A stretch of 64,000 nt of DNA from Brevundimonas mediterranea. GTDB lineage: Bacteria; Pseudomonadota; Alphaproteobacteria; Caulobacterales; Caulobacteraceae. The position numbers and the translations under genes were made by a program. The notes beneath the pieces are model-generated. The model searched no databases and was not told the DNA's origin. It saw only the letters and a list, made by a program, of their open reading frames with translations. The stretch lies in assembly GCF_011064825.1 (NCBI RefSeq), contig NZ_CP048751.1, positions 3,162,001 to 3,226,000 of the forward strand, given 5' to 3'. Of this stretch, positions 18,172 to 26,719 are shown piece by piece (position 1 is the first letter of the stretch; every line of letters begins with the position of its first letter).

Positions 18172-18205
18172 GAAGCCGCCGGAGGATTTCTCCTCCGGCG
18201 GCTTC
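18172..18205 (-). terminator. Strong terminator between convergent genes
   Basis: A 15-bp perfect stem (18172-18186 with 18191-18205) and a 4-base loop. In the minus direction it is followed by TTCTTATTTTT, so it mainly ends the glycine-zipper transcript. It may also stop tlyA transcripts from the other side. Confidence 0.8.
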
Positions 18206-18238
18206 CGTCACGTCGTCGATCGACAGGGGGGCTGAAAA

Positions 18239-18910
18239 TTAATCGACGACGCGATAGCGGCCGTACTGGTCGGGGCAGGTGCGGACGTAACGGGTGTCCG
18301 TGCGACCATCGGGCAGACGGATCTGGCTTTCGGCCAGACGGCATCCATCTGAATTCTGATAGGAATCGACCGGGCGCGACCGGTCGTCGTAGTAGCCGCG
18401 ATCCTGGACATAGTCGCCGCGACGGTCATAATCGTCGTAGCGATAGCCCTGATCGCCGCTGTAGCGGTCGTCGTAATAGCTCGGCTGGCTGTAGCCGTTC
18501 TGGGCATAGCCGTTCTGGTTGTAGTAGCCCTGCTGACCGTAGCTGCTCTGGTACGAGCGGCAGGCGTCGGAGCTGGAGCGGCCGACCTGAGACCCGATCA
18601 CGGCGCCCAGAACCCCGCCCAGGATGCTGCCCTCGGTACGGCGGCCGCGCGCGGCCAGCTGCGAACCGATGACCGCGCCAGCGCCGCCGCCGACGACGGC
18701 TCCGGCGCCCGTGCGGCCCTGACGCTCACGGGCGCAGGGGTCGTATTGCCGTTGCTGGTAGCCATTGCCGTAGGCGTATGAGGGAGCGTAGGCGCCCGTG
18801 CCGTAGTTCTGGCTGTAGCCGTAACTCTGGGCCGAGGCGGCCATGGGCGCGGCGACGGCGCCGAGGGTGAAGGCCGCGACGGCGGCGAGGGACTTGGTGG
18901 AGAGACGCAT
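18239..18910 (-). CDS. Secreted glycine-zipper (2TM) protein
   Basis: A 223-aa protein with a signal peptide (to about ASAQ, residue 30) and a Tyr/Gln/Gly/Asn-rich segment. A glycine-zipper pair follows (GAGAVVGGGAGAVIGSQ and GSILGGVLGAVIGSQVG), as in 17-kDa surface-antigen-like proteins. Next comes a second Tyr/Asp-rich repetitive region (YYDDR, YDDYDRR) and a C-terminal DGCRLAESQIRLPDG...RYVRTCPD domain. It is probably periplasmic or outer-membrane associated and stress related. ATG at 18910 was chosen because AAGGGG lies 6 bases upstream. Confidence 0.82.
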   Translation of the reverse strand: MRLSTKSLAAVAAFTLGAVAAPMAASAQSYGYSQNYGTGAYAPSYAYGNGYQQRQYDPCARERQGRTGAGAVVGGGAGAVIGSQLAARGRRTEGSILGGVLGAVIGSQVGRSSSDACRSYQSSYGQQGYYNQNGYAQNGYSQPSYYDDRYSGDQGYRYDDYDRRGDYVQDRGYYDDRSRPVDSYQNSDGCRLAESQIRLPDGRTDTRYVRTCPDQYGRYRVVD

Positions 18911-18931
18911 CTTCAACCCCTTATGGTCGGA

Positions 18932-19034
18932 CGTTCAGTGACGAGGGCTGAACGGGTGGACCGGCTGTCTGTTGCATTGGGGTTTAAGGGAGTGAAGCTG
19001 AACGGCTTTTGAGCGATCCGTTCATTTTCGTTCA
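18932..19034. promoter_or_regulatory. Five TGAACG/CGTTCA hexamers upstream of the glycine-zipper gene
   Basis: CGTTCA at 18932, 19019 and 19029, and TGAACG at 18949 and 18999, all within 103 bp before the minus-strand gene. The first pair forms an inverted repeat. The arrangement suggests a repeated binding site for an unidentified regulator. Confidence 0.45.
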
Positions 19035-19178
19035 TGTTTCGTGGGCCTATCGCGCTTCGCGCTACTTGAGGCCGTCGGTTGGGGTTACCGCGTGTCGCGC
19101 GACTTGAGCCGAGCTGGTGTCCGGTCTCTTCTGTCCGCGTGCTTGGCGAAGAGGGGCGTCGCGGCTAGAAGCCCGGCG

Positions 19179-20423
19179 ATGCAGACCTTTACGATCAGCC
19201 GCGTCGGCGGACAGGGCGACGGCGTCGCCGAGACGCCGCAGGGGCCGGTCTTCGCCGGCCTGACCCTTCCGGGGGAGACGGTGCGGGGCGAGGTCGTGGA
19301 CGGGCGGCTGGAGCAGGTCGAGATCATGACCCCCAGTCCGGACCGGATCGCGCCGGTGTCGCCCCAGTACGGCGACTGCGGCGGGTGTTCGCTGCAACAC
19401 TGGGCGGACAAGCCTTATCTGGAGTGGAAGCGCGAGCAGGTGCGGCTGGCCCTGGCGCGCGAGGGAATCGAGACCGAGGTCGAGGCGACGGTGGCGAGCC
19501 CGGCCGGGACGCGGCGGCGCGCAGCCCTGCACGCACGCCGGACCCAGGACGGCCGGGTGGTTCTGGGCTTCAAGGCGCGGCGGTCGTGGCGTCTGGTCGA
19601 GGTGCGGGAGTGCCCGGTGGCCGATCCCCGGATCATCCGCGCCATACCGGCCCTGACCGAGGTGGCGGCGGCCTTTCTGGAGCATCCCAAGTCGGCGCCG
19701 ACCCTGCACGTGACCTGGACCCTGTCGGGGCTGGACGTGGATGTGACGGGCGTCGAGCGGCGCTCGGGCGGCGGGCTGTCGGCCGACGCCCAGATGCGGG
19801 CCATTGCGGCGGCGCACCGGGCGGATCTGGCGCGGCTGAGCCTGGCCGGCGACACCCTGGTGATGGCGCGCCAGCCGAAGATCGGCTTCGGCCCCGCCAC
19901 CGTGCCCCTGCCGGCGGGGGGCTTCCTGCAGGCCGTGCCCCAGGCCGAGGCGGCCATGGTCGAGCGGGCCGTGGCGGCGGTGAAGGGGGCCAGGAAGATC
20001 GCCGACCTGTTCTGCGGCGCCGGGACCTTCACCTTCCCGCTGGCGACGGTGGCGCCGGTGATCGCAGCCGATGCGTCCAAGGCGGGGATCGAGGCGCTGA
20101 AGGCGGGCGTGGGCTCGGCCAAGGGGATGAAGGCGATCACGGCCGAGGCGCGCGACCTGTTCCGGCGGCCCCTGACCCCCTATGACCTGAAGGGGTGCGA
20201 CGCCATCGTGTTCGACCCGCCGCGCGCCGGGGCCATCGACCAGACGGCCCAGATCGCCGGGACCAAGGCCGGGGTGGTGGTCGGGGTGTCGTGCAACCCC
20301 CAGACCTTTGCGCGGGATGCGCGGGTGCTGATCGACGCCGGGTTCCGGCTGGAGCGGGTCACGCCGGTGGACCAGTTCCTGTGGTCGGCCCATGTCGAAC
20401 TGGTCAGTGTTTTCAAGCGGTAG
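19179..20423 (+). CDS. TrmA/RumA-type class I RNA (uracil-5-)methyltransferase
   Basis: A 414-aa enzyme with an N-terminal TRAM-like domain, a CGGCSLQHW cluster region (C67, C70) and SAM motif FCGAGTFTFPLA. FDPPRAGA and the nucleophile loop SCNPQTFARD follow. Enzymes of this group methylate C5 of a uridine in 23S rRNA (RlmD/RlmC) or tRNA. The first of the expected four [4Fe-4S] ligands, which should sit six residues before C67, is Ser61, so cluster binding may be altered. ATG at 19179 is chosen; the frame upstream lacks family similarity. Confidence 0.88.
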   Translation: MQTFTISRVGGQGDGVAETPQGPVFAGLTLPGETVRGEVVDGRLEQVEIMTPSPDRIAPVSPQYGDCGGCSLQHWADKPYLEWKREQVRLALAREGIETEVEATVASPAGTRRRAALHARRTQDGRVVLGFKARRSWRLVEVRECPVADPRIIRAIPALTEVAAAFLEHPKSAPTLHVTWTLSGLDVDVTGVERRSGGGLSADAQMRAIAAAHRADLARLSLAGDTLVMARQPKIGFGPATVPLPAGGFLQAVPQAEAAMVERAVAAVKGARKIADLFCGAGTFTFPLATVAPVIAADASKAGIEALKAGVGSAKGMKAITAEARDLFRRPLTPYDLKGCDAIVFDPPRAGAIDQTAQIAGTKAGVVVGVSCNPQTFARDARVLIDAGFRLERVTPVDQFLWSAHVELVSVFKR

Positions 20424-20432
20424 GCCGTGAAT

Positions 20433-20843
20433 ATGGACGACGATCTGCAAGACGGGCTTGAAGACGACGGCGGCGGGTTCGACGCCGACGACTGGAGCCG
20501 ACTGAAGCCCTTTGTCGGGGCGGTGGCGACGCTGGACGACGTCCAGGCGCGCCGGGCCGTCTTCGCCCTGGGCGAGACCGACGATCCACGCCCCATCGCC
20601 ATGGACCTGCCCCAGCCGGTGATCTGGTGGGAGGAGGACGGCGAACAGGCGGCGGTCGCGGTCCAGGCCGAGAGCCATCTGGGGCCGGACGGCGAGGAGA
20701 TGGAGATCCTGGGCCTGATCCTGCCGGACGGGGAGGGGGCGGTGGCCCTGATGGAGGACGTCGATCTGGTCGACGACACGGACCCGACCTGGCGCGATCT
20801 GGTGACGCGGGCCGTCGATCCCTCGGCGGCGGACGCCGATTAA
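20433..20843 (+). CDS. Hypothetical acidic protein
   Basis: A 136-aa very acidic protein (MDDDLQDGLEDDGGGFDADDW..., many Asp/Glu) with a central PVIWWEEDGEQAAVAVQAES and a C-terminal VALMEDVDLVDDTDPTWRDLV. No known domain is recognised. It starts 9 bp after the methyltransferase and probably shares its transcript. Its TAA overlaps the stop of the convergent radical SAM gene (TTAA). A GTG at 20427 is an alternative start. Confidence 0.7.
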   Translation: MDDDLQDGLEDDGGGFDADDWSRLKPFVGAVATLDDVQARRAVFALGETDDPRPIAMDLPQPVIWWEEDGEQAAVAVQAESHLGPDGEEMEILGLILPDGEGAVALMEDVDLVDDTDPTWRDLVTRAVDPSAADAD

Positions 20844-21904
20844 CCGAACAGCTCCAACTGTGGCCGGGCGTCGGCGGGGACGCGGAACTGGGTTTCGTCC
20901 AGCAGTCGCAGCGGCGTATCCAGGCCGTAGCGTTTGACGGCGGCCTTGAAGCGGGCGCCGATCAGTTCGGCGACGGGGCCGGTTCCCTTCATCCGCTGGG
21001 ACCAGTCGGCGTCATAGTCCTTGCCCCCGCGGGTCTGGCGAATCAGCGACATGACGCGGGCGGCGCGATCGGGGCGGGCGTCGGCCAGCCATTCGCGAAA
21101 CAGATCCTTGATCTCCAGCGGCAGGCGCAGGGTGACATACATGGCCCGCGTGGCCCCGGCCTTGGCCGCCGCCTCAAGCACGGATTCCAGTTCGTGGTCG
21201 TTCAGGCCGGGAATGACCGGCGCGAATCCGACGCCGACCGGACAGCCCGCATCGGCGAGGCGGCTGATCGCCTCCAGCCGTTTGGCCGGCGTCGAGGCGC
21301 GGGGCTCCATGGCGCGGGCCAGGCCCCGGTCCAGGGTGGTGATGGAGACGAAGGCCGAGGCCAGGCCGGCCTGGCCCATCGGCCCCAGTATGTCGGCGTC
21401 GCGCGCGATCAGCACCGACTTGGTGATGATGCTGAAGGGGTGGTTGAACCGGCGCATGACCTCGAGGATCGAGCGGGTCGATTTCAGTTCGCGTTCGACC
21501 GGCTGATAGGGGTCGGTATTGCCGCCTATGTGGATGCGCTTGCACCGGTATCGGGGGGCGAGGAAGGCCTGTTCCAGCAGACGTGCGCCCTCGGGCTTGA
21601 AGAAGATCCGGCTCTCGAAATCCAGGCCCGGGGATAGGCCCATCCAGGCATGGGACGGACGGGCGTAGCAGTAGATACAGCCATGTTCGCAACCTTTGTA
21701 CGGGTTGATGGAGCGGTCGAAGCCGATGTCGGGACTGTCGTTCCGGGCGATGATGGTGCGGGCGTGTTCGGGCGTGAGGGTGGTGCGCAGCGGCGCGGCC
21801 TCTGCGTCGTCGTTCGTCCAGCCGTCGTCGAACGACTCATGCTGCTCGGGCTCGTAACGGCCTGTGGCATTCGAACGCGCGCCTCTTCCCTTGGCGGATT
21901 TCAT
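20840..21904 (-). CDS. PA0069-family radical SAM protein
   Basis: A 354-aa radical SAM protein with the CX3CX2C cluster motif (C72, C76, C79 in GCEHGCIYCYARPSH), NPYKGCEHGC and HIGGNTDPYQPVE. This group resembles spore photoproduct lyase and is typical of the PA0069 family; the substrate is unknown. The gene has a LexA-type box 26 bp before its ATG, so it is probably induced by DNA damage. That fits a role in repairing or processing damaged DNA, but this is inference. Confidence 0.9.
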   Translation of the reverse strand: MKSAKGRGARSNATGRYEPEQHESFDDGWTNDDAEAAPLRTTLTPEHARTIIARNDSPDIGFDRSINPYKGCEHGCIYCYARPSHAWMGLSPGLDFESRIFFKPEGARLLEQAFLAPRYRCKRIHIGGNTDPYQPVERELKSTRSILEVMRRFNHPFSIITKSVLIARDADILGPMGQAGLASAFVSITTLDRGLARAMEPRASTPAKRLEAISRLADAGCPVGVGFAPVIPGLNDHELESVLEAAAKAGATRAMYVTLRLPLEIKDLFREWLADARPDRAARVMSLIRQTRGGKDYDADWSQRMKGTGPVAELIGARFKAAVKRYGLDTPLRLLDETQFRVPADARPQLELFG

Positions 21905-21929
21905 GAGACGGAGGATGGATCAGAAAAGA

Positions 21930-21964
21930 GAACAAAGCAAGAACATTTGTTCTGCATGTCGTTC
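21930..21964 (-). promoter_or_regulatory. LexA (SOS) operator region
   Basis: The minus strand reads GTTCTTGCTTTGTTC (21944-21930), an exact GTTC-N7-GTTC alphaproteobacterial LexA box. Next to it AGAACATTTGTTCT (21940-21953) is a palindrome, and another GTTC lies at 21961-21964. There are four half-sites in 35 bp, all within 60 bp of the radical SAM start. Confidence 0.75.
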
Positions 21965-22048
21965 GCAACAAGCCAAACATAAGACACAGTTTCAGTTGCT
22001 GTATGGATATGGCGCCGCTAATGGCGAACCTTAGTCGAGGAGTTTCGC

Positions 22049-22747
22049 ATGACGATCAGACATCTGGCGGCCCTGTCCCTTTTGGCCCTGCTGGCCGCCT
22101 GCAACCGTCCGGGCGAGGCGCCGGTCACGGCGCCTGCCGCCGAGGCCGAAGCCGCCGTGGCGCTGAAGGCGCCCGCCGGCGTCTATGCGCTGGATCCGAC
22201 CCATGCGACGCTGCAATGGTCGGTGCTGCACAACACCATCTCGAACTACACCGCACGTTTCGACAAGCTTGAGGCGACGCTGACGCTGGATCCGGCCAAT
22301 CTCGGGAACTCCCGGATCACGGCGACCATCGATCCGACCTCGGTCGACGCCGCCTATCCCGCCGACTACGAGGCCTCGCACGCGGGAACCGGTTTCCACA
22401 GCTGGAACGATGACATGGCGAATAACGCCAAGTTCCTGAACGCCAAGGCCTTCCCAACGATCAGATTCGTATCGACCTCGGTCGAACAGACCGGGGCGCA
22501 CACGGCCAAGGTGACGGGCGACCTGACCTTCCTGGGCCAGACCCGTCCGGTGACGCTGGACGCGACCTTCAACGGCGAGATCGAACGGCATCCGTTCGCC
22601 CAGGTCCCGGCCGTCGGTTTCGCCGCCGAGGGGCGTTTCAAGCGCAGCGACTTCGGCATGGCCGTGGGCCCGGTCGGCGACGAGGTGACGATCCGTTTCG
22701 ACGGCGAGTTCATCCAGCAGGCCGCCCCGGCCGCGCCGGCGAACTGA
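22049..22747 (+). CDS. YceI-family lipoprotein
   Basis: A 232-aa protein with a lipoprotein signal (LLALLAAC, C18). The YceI lipocalin-like beta-barrel follows: YALDPTHATLQWSVLHNTISNYTARF, FPTIRFVSTSVEQ, and the C-terminal RSDFGMAVG...VGDEVTIRFD. YceI proteins bind long isoprenoid or amide-type lipids, and many are periplasmic. A GAGGAG ribosome site precedes the ATG. The gene is paired with a cytochrome b561-YceI fusion 83 bp downstream. Confidence 0.92.
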   Translation: MTIRHLAALSLLALLAACNRPGEAPVTAPAAEAEAAVALKAPAGVYALDPTHATLQWSVLHNTISNYTARFDKLEATLTLDPANLGNSRITATIDPTSVDAAYPADYEASHAGTGFHSWNDDMANNAKFLNAKAFPTIRFVSTSVEQTGAHTAKVTGDLTFLGQTRPVTLDATFNGEIERHPFAQVPAVGFAAEGRFKRSDFGMAVGPVGDEVTIRFDGEFIQQAAPAAPAN

Positions 22748-22770
22748 TCGCCCGCACCGAGACCACCGAA

Positions 22771-22808
22771 ACGGCGGCGGAGGCAGGCTCCGCCGCCGTG
22801 CTCATTTT
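22771..22808 (+). terminator. Rho-independent terminator after the YceI gene
   Basis: ACGGCGGCGGAG (22771-22782) pairs with CTCCGCCGCCGT (22788-22799), followed by GCTCATTTTT. Confidence 0.85.
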
Positions 22809-22829
22809 TCGCCTGATCGAAGACCGCTC

Positions 22830-24155
22830 ATGACCGCCGCCCATCGTTATTCCGCCGTCGCCGTCACCCTGCACTGGGTAATCGCCGTCTGCATCCTGTC
22901 GATGATTCCGATGGGGTGGTGGATGACTGCGGCCATCGAACAGCCCGACAGCCAGGCCCTGGCCTATCGGGTGTTTCAGATCCACAAGTCGATCGGTTTC
23001 CTGATCCTGGCCCTGACCGTGGTGCGGATCGTCTGGCGGCTGACGCACCGGGGGCCGGCCCTGCCGCGCGGGATGAAGCGGTGGGAGGCCTTCGCCGCCC
23101 ACACGACCCATGTGGCCTTTTACACCCTGATGCTGGCCCTGCCGCTGACGGGGTGGCTGTATGTCTCGGCCGGCTGGGCCGTGTCGCAGGACCGGGCGCT
23201 GGAGGTGGCGACCAGCTGGTTCGGCCTGTTTCCCATCCCGCACCTGCCGGGCGTGGCCGAACTGGCGGCGGGCGTGAAACGGGCCCTGGCGTTCCAGGCC
23301 ATGGGGGCGCATGCGGCGATGGCCTGGGGCGCGGTCATCCTGGTCGCCCTGCATGTCGGGGCGGCGCTGAAGCATCAGCTCGTGGATCGCGACGGCGTGC
23401 TGTCGCACATGGTCCCGTTTCTCAAGCCTGGCCTGAAGGCGGAACACGAGCCGTCGGTTTCGGCGCCGTCCTCCCCCTGGGCCGAGCGGGGCGTGGGCGT
23501 GGCCCTGATCGCCGTCGTAGCCGTTGCGGGCGCGGTGGCGGCGCGGCCCTACGCCATGCCCGGTCTGGAGATGACCCGGACGGAGGCGCCCGCTCCGGTC
23601 TCGGCGCCGGCGTCAGGCCCGGTCTCGGCGGAGGCGCCGGTCACGCCGGGGACGGCCGCCGCCTGGACCATCGACTCCGCCGCCTCGAGCATCGCCTTCG
23701 GCGGAACCCATGCGGGCGCGGCCTTCAAGGGGCGGTTCGAACGCTGGGAGGGCCAGGTCTGGTTCGATCCGACGGATCTGGCGGGATCCAAGGCCGTCAT
23801 CACGGTGCAGACGGCGTCGGCCCGGACCGGCGACCCGACGCAGGAGGGCTCGCTGCAAGGCGCCGAATGGTTCGATCCGAGCCGGTATCCGACCGCCCGG
23901 TTCGAGACCACGGGCTTCCGCGCCCTGGGCGGCGACCGCTATGAGGCGACGGGCAGGCTGCGGGTCAGGACGACCACCGTGCCGGTCGTCCTGCCCTTCA
24001 CTTTCCGAGAAGCCGGCGGCGTCGCCGCGGTGGACGGCCGGCTGGAGCTGGACCGCACGGCGCTGGACATGGGCATGGAGTCGGACGCGACCGGGGACTG
24101 GGTGTCGAAGATGATCGGCGTCCAGATCAAGGTCACGGCGCGACGGGCGGAGTAG
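22830..24155 (+). CDS. Cytochrome b561 - YceI fusion protein
   Basis: A 441-aa membrane protein. The N-terminal half is a b561-type diheme cytochrome with four helices and histidines for heme, including H15 (TLHW), H52 (IHKSIG), and later ones in MGAHAAMAW and ALHVG. A fifth membrane segment (about 216-237) and a Pro/Ala-rich linker lead to a periplasmic YceI domain (about 276-440: WTIDSAASSIAFGGTHAGAAFKG). The fusion suggests electron transfer between a lipid-soluble quinone-like ligand held by YceI and the heme. It follows a stand-alone YceI lipoprotein. Confidence 0.92.
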   Translation: MTAAHRYSAVAVTLHWVIAVCILSMIPMGWWMTAAIEQPDSQALAYRVFQIHKSIGFLILALTVVRIVWRLTHRGPALPRGMKRWEAFAAHTTHVAFYTLMLALPLTGWLYVSAGWAVSQDRALEVATSWFGLFPIPHLPGVAELAAGVKRALAFQAMGAHAAMAWGAVILVALHVGAALKHQLVDRDGVLSHMVPFLKPGLKAEHEPSVSAPSSPWAERGVGVALIAVVAVAGAVAARPYAMPGLEMTRTEAPAPVSAPASGPVSAEAPVTPGTAAAWTIDSAASSIAFGGTHAGAAFKGRFERWEGQVWFDPTDLAGSKAVITVQTASARTGDPTQEGSLQGAEWFDPSRYPTARFETTGFRALGGDRYEATGRLRVRTTTVPVVLPFTFREAGGVAAVDGRLELDRTALDMGMESDATGDWVSKMIGVQIKVTARRAE

Positions 24156-24238
24156 GGCGCCGAATGCGCCGCCGCTTGCCCTGAGGGAAGTCAGGCCTTA
24201 GGGGTCCGCGCCTTGATCAATGATTCAGGGAGCGGTCG

Positions 24239-25201
24239 ATGACCCTCGCACTTCTGTTTCCGGGACAGGGCAGCCAGGCCGTCGGCATGGGCGCGCAACT
24301 GGCCGACGCCTTCGCCTCCGCCCGCGAGGTCTTCGCCGAGGTGGACGAGGCTCTGGGCCAGAAGCTGTCGGTGCTGATGCGCGAAGGCCCCGAGGACCAG
24401 CTGACCCTGACCGAGAACGCCCAGCCCGCCCTGATGGCGGTCTCCGTGGCGGCGATCCGGGCGCTGAAGGTCGAGTTCGGCTTCGACGTCGCGACGGCGG
24501 CCTATGTGGCCGGTCACTCGCTGGGCGAATATTCGGCCCTGGCGGCGGCGGGAGCGATCTCGCTGTCGGACACGGCGCGGCTGCTGAAGCTGCGCGGCCA
24601 GGCCATGCAGCGCGCGGTTCCGGTGGGGCAGGGGGCCATGGCCTCGCTGATCGGACCCAAGACCGACCTGGCCCTGGCCGAGGCCGCGGCGGCGGCGGGC
24701 GCCGAACTGGGCGTCTGCGTGGTCGCCAATGACAACAACGCCGGGAACATCGTCATCTCGGGCGAGAAGGCGGCCGTGGACCGGGCCATCGAAAAGGCCA
24801 AGGAACTGGGCGCGCGGGCGATCCCGCTGAACGTCTCGGCGCCCTTCCACTGCCCCCTGATGCAGCCGGCGGCGGACGAGATGGCGGCGGCCCTGGCGTC
24901 GGCGACCATCCTGGCGCCGGTCGTGCCCGTGGTGGCCAATGTGCTGGCGCGGCCGGAAAGCGATCCTGAGGTCATTCGCCGGCTACTGGTGGAGCAGGTG
25001 ACCGGCCGGGTGCGCTGGCGCGAGAGCATGGAGTGGATGGCGACCCCAGATTCGCAAGACGGGGGCGGCGTGACCCGCTTCGTCGAGATCGGCTCGGGCA
25101 AGGTGCTGACCGGCATGGCCAAACGGATTGCGCCGGACGCCGAGTGCCTGCCGCTGAACACGCCGGAAGAGCTGGAAGCCTTCGCCAAGGCTCTGGTCTA
25201 A
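24239..25201 (+). CDS. fabD: Malonyl-CoA:ACP transacylase
   Basis: Transfers malonyl groups from CoA to acyl carrier protein, feeding fatty-acid elongation. The 320-aa protein has LLFPGQGSQAVGMG at the N-terminus, the nucleophile serine S94 in GHSLGE, and the later NVSAPFHCPLM segment with the catalytic histidine. It opens a plus-strand cluster that continues to gmk. The start follows a GGGAGCGG purine tract. Confidence 0.95.
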   Translation: MTLALLFPGQGSQAVGMGAQLADAFASAREVFAEVDEALGQKLSVLMREGPEDQLTLTENAQPALMAVSVAAIRALKVEFGFDVATAAYVAGHSLGEYSALAAAGAISLSDTARLLKLRGQAMQRAVPVGQGAMASLIGPKTDLALAEAAAAAGAELGVCVVANDNNAGNIVISGEKAAVDRAIEKAKELGARAIPLNVSAPFHCPLMQPAADEMAAALASATILAPVVPVVANVLARPESDPEVIRRLLVEQVTGRVRWRESMEWMATPDSQDGGGVTRFVEIGSGKVLTGMAKRIAPDAECLPLNTPEELEAFAKALV

Positions 25202-25206
25202 AAGCC

Positions 25207-25809
25207 GTGACACGGGGCTCAGCGATCCTTTGGACCTGGGCGGCGAGCATCGTCCTCGTCTGGATCGCGGTTGCGGTCGATCTTGGGCAACCGCTGTGGG
25301 CGCGTCAGCATTCCATTGACCTGACGGCCTATGGGGCCTTCGAAGGTCGCACTTTAACGGTGGAGCATGGGTGGAAGCTGCTGGCGTCGCAATGGTTGCA
25401 CGTCAAGTTTCCACATATGTTGTTCAACGCCGCTATCATCGGCCTGGTCGGGGCGGCGTTGACGCGGCGGATGAACTGGCCTTCGGTACTGGCCTTGGGC
25501 TTGATCGGGGGCGCTTGCGGGCAGTTGGCGTCAGCGCTGGCGCAGCCGCAAGCCTATGTGTCTGGGGCTTCGCAGGCCTATCTGGCGCTCTGTGCGACCG
25601 CGCTTTTCGTGCTGGATCGCAGGAGCGTGGGCTGGTGGTCGGCGGTCGTAGGCGTTCTGGTCAGCGTGGCGCTGGACCTGTTCGTGAGCGGCCATGAGGG
25701 CGTAAAGCCCGGACATATCGTACCTTTCGTCATCGGTTTGATCGTTGGCGGCGGTTTTCTATTGTTGGACAGACATCGGCCTGATGGGGCGGTGCTTCGG
25801 AGGACATGA
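25207..25809 (+). CDS. Rhomboid-family intramembrane serine protease (probable)
   Basis: A 200-aa protein with about six membrane helices. Features are WKLLASQWLHVKFPHMLFNAAIIGLVG (typical rhomboid helix 1-2 region), a serine in YVSGASQAYLAL (motif usually GxSG) and a histidine in KPGHIVPFVIGLIVG. These could form the Ser-His dyad. The start is GTG, 5 bp after fabD, and the stop overlaps the fabG start. Codon use looks less biased toward G/C at third positions than in the neighbours. Rhombosortase-like proteins are an alternative; no substrate is obvious. Confidence 0.75.
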   Translation: MTRGSAILWTWAASIVLVWIAVAVDLGQPLWARQHSIDLTAYGAFEGRTLTVEHGWKLLASQWLHVKFPHMLFNAAIIGLVGAALTRRMNWPSVLALGLIGGACGQLASALAQPQAYVSGASQAYLALCATALFVLDRRSVGWWSAVVGVLVSVALDLFVSGHEGVKPGHIVPFVIGLIVGGGFLLLDRHRPDGAVLRRT

Positions 25810-26549
25810 TGTTCAATCTTGCAGGCAAGACCGCGCTCGTGACCGGCGCGACGGGCGGGATCGGCGGGGCGGTGGCGCGGGCGCTGCACGCCCAGGGCGC
25901 GACCGTGGTGCTGTCGGGCACGCGAGAGGCGGTGCTGGCGGACCTGGCCAAGGAGCTGGGCGAACGGGCGCATTTCGCCACGGCGAACCTGTCGGACCCC
26001 CAGTCGGTCGATAATCTGGTGAACGCGGCCGAGACGGCGGCGGGCTCAGCCCTGGACATCCTGGTGGCCAATGCGGGCATCACCAAGGACGGCCTGCTGA
26101 TGCGGATGAAGGACGAGGACTTCCAGTCGGTCATCCAGATCAATCTGGAGAGCTATTTCCGCCTGACCCGCGCGGCGGTGAAGGGGATGATGAAGCGCCG
26201 GTCGGGCCGAATCATCGGCGTGACCTCGGTCGTGGGCGTCACCGGAAATCCGGGCCAGACCAACTATTCCGCGTCCAAGGCCGGGATGATCGGCTTCTCC
26301 AAGTCGCTGGCGCAGGAGGTCGGATCGCGCGGCATCACCGTCAATTGCATCGCACCGGGCTTCATCGCCTCGCCGATGACCGATGTGCTGAACGAGCAGC
26401 AGCGCGAGACCATTCTGGCCCGGATTCCGGCCGGTCGGCTGGGCACCGGCGACGAGATCGCGGCCGCCGCCGTCTATCTTTCGTCGAACGAAGCGGCCTA
26501 TGTCACGGGCCAGACCCTGCATGTGAACGGCGGCATGGCGATGATCTGA
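25806..26549 (+). CDS. fabG: 3-oxoacyl-[acyl-carrier-protein] reductase
   Basis: NADPH-dependent reduction of 3-ketoacyl-ACP in fatty-acid synthesis. A 247-aa short-chain dehydrogenase with [15 protein letters not shown], catalytic Ser in [10 protein letters not shown] and YxxxK in NYSASKAGM, plus the family C-terminus [15 protein letters not shown]. The start overlaps the previous stop as ATGA; the next ATG at 25809 is possible and has slightly better ribosome-site spacing (GGAGGAC). Confidence 0.96.
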   Translation: MMFNLAGKTALVTGATGGIGGAVARALHAQGATVVLSGTREAVLADLAKELGERAHFATANLSDPQSVDNLVNAAETAAGSALDILVANAGITKDGLLMRMKDEDFQSVIQINLESYFRLTRAAVKGMMKRRSGRIIGVTSVVGVTGNPGQTNYSASKAGMIGFSKSLAQEVGSRGITVNCIAPGFIASPMTDVLNEQQRETILARIPAGRLGTGDEIAAAAVYLSSNEAAYVTGQTLHVNGGMAMI

Positions 26550-26719
26550 TCGCGATCACGAAATTCAACAGACTATTTCTTGCCCGAAAGCCTGTGCTAA
26601 AGGGCAGAACGCAACGGCGGTTCGGGCTTTCGGGCTTGCGTCGCCTTCGCTGCCGTGAGACGGCGATTTACAAGCTACCCCCGCCTCTACGGCGATTTCA
26701 AACAGGCAGAGAGACACTC

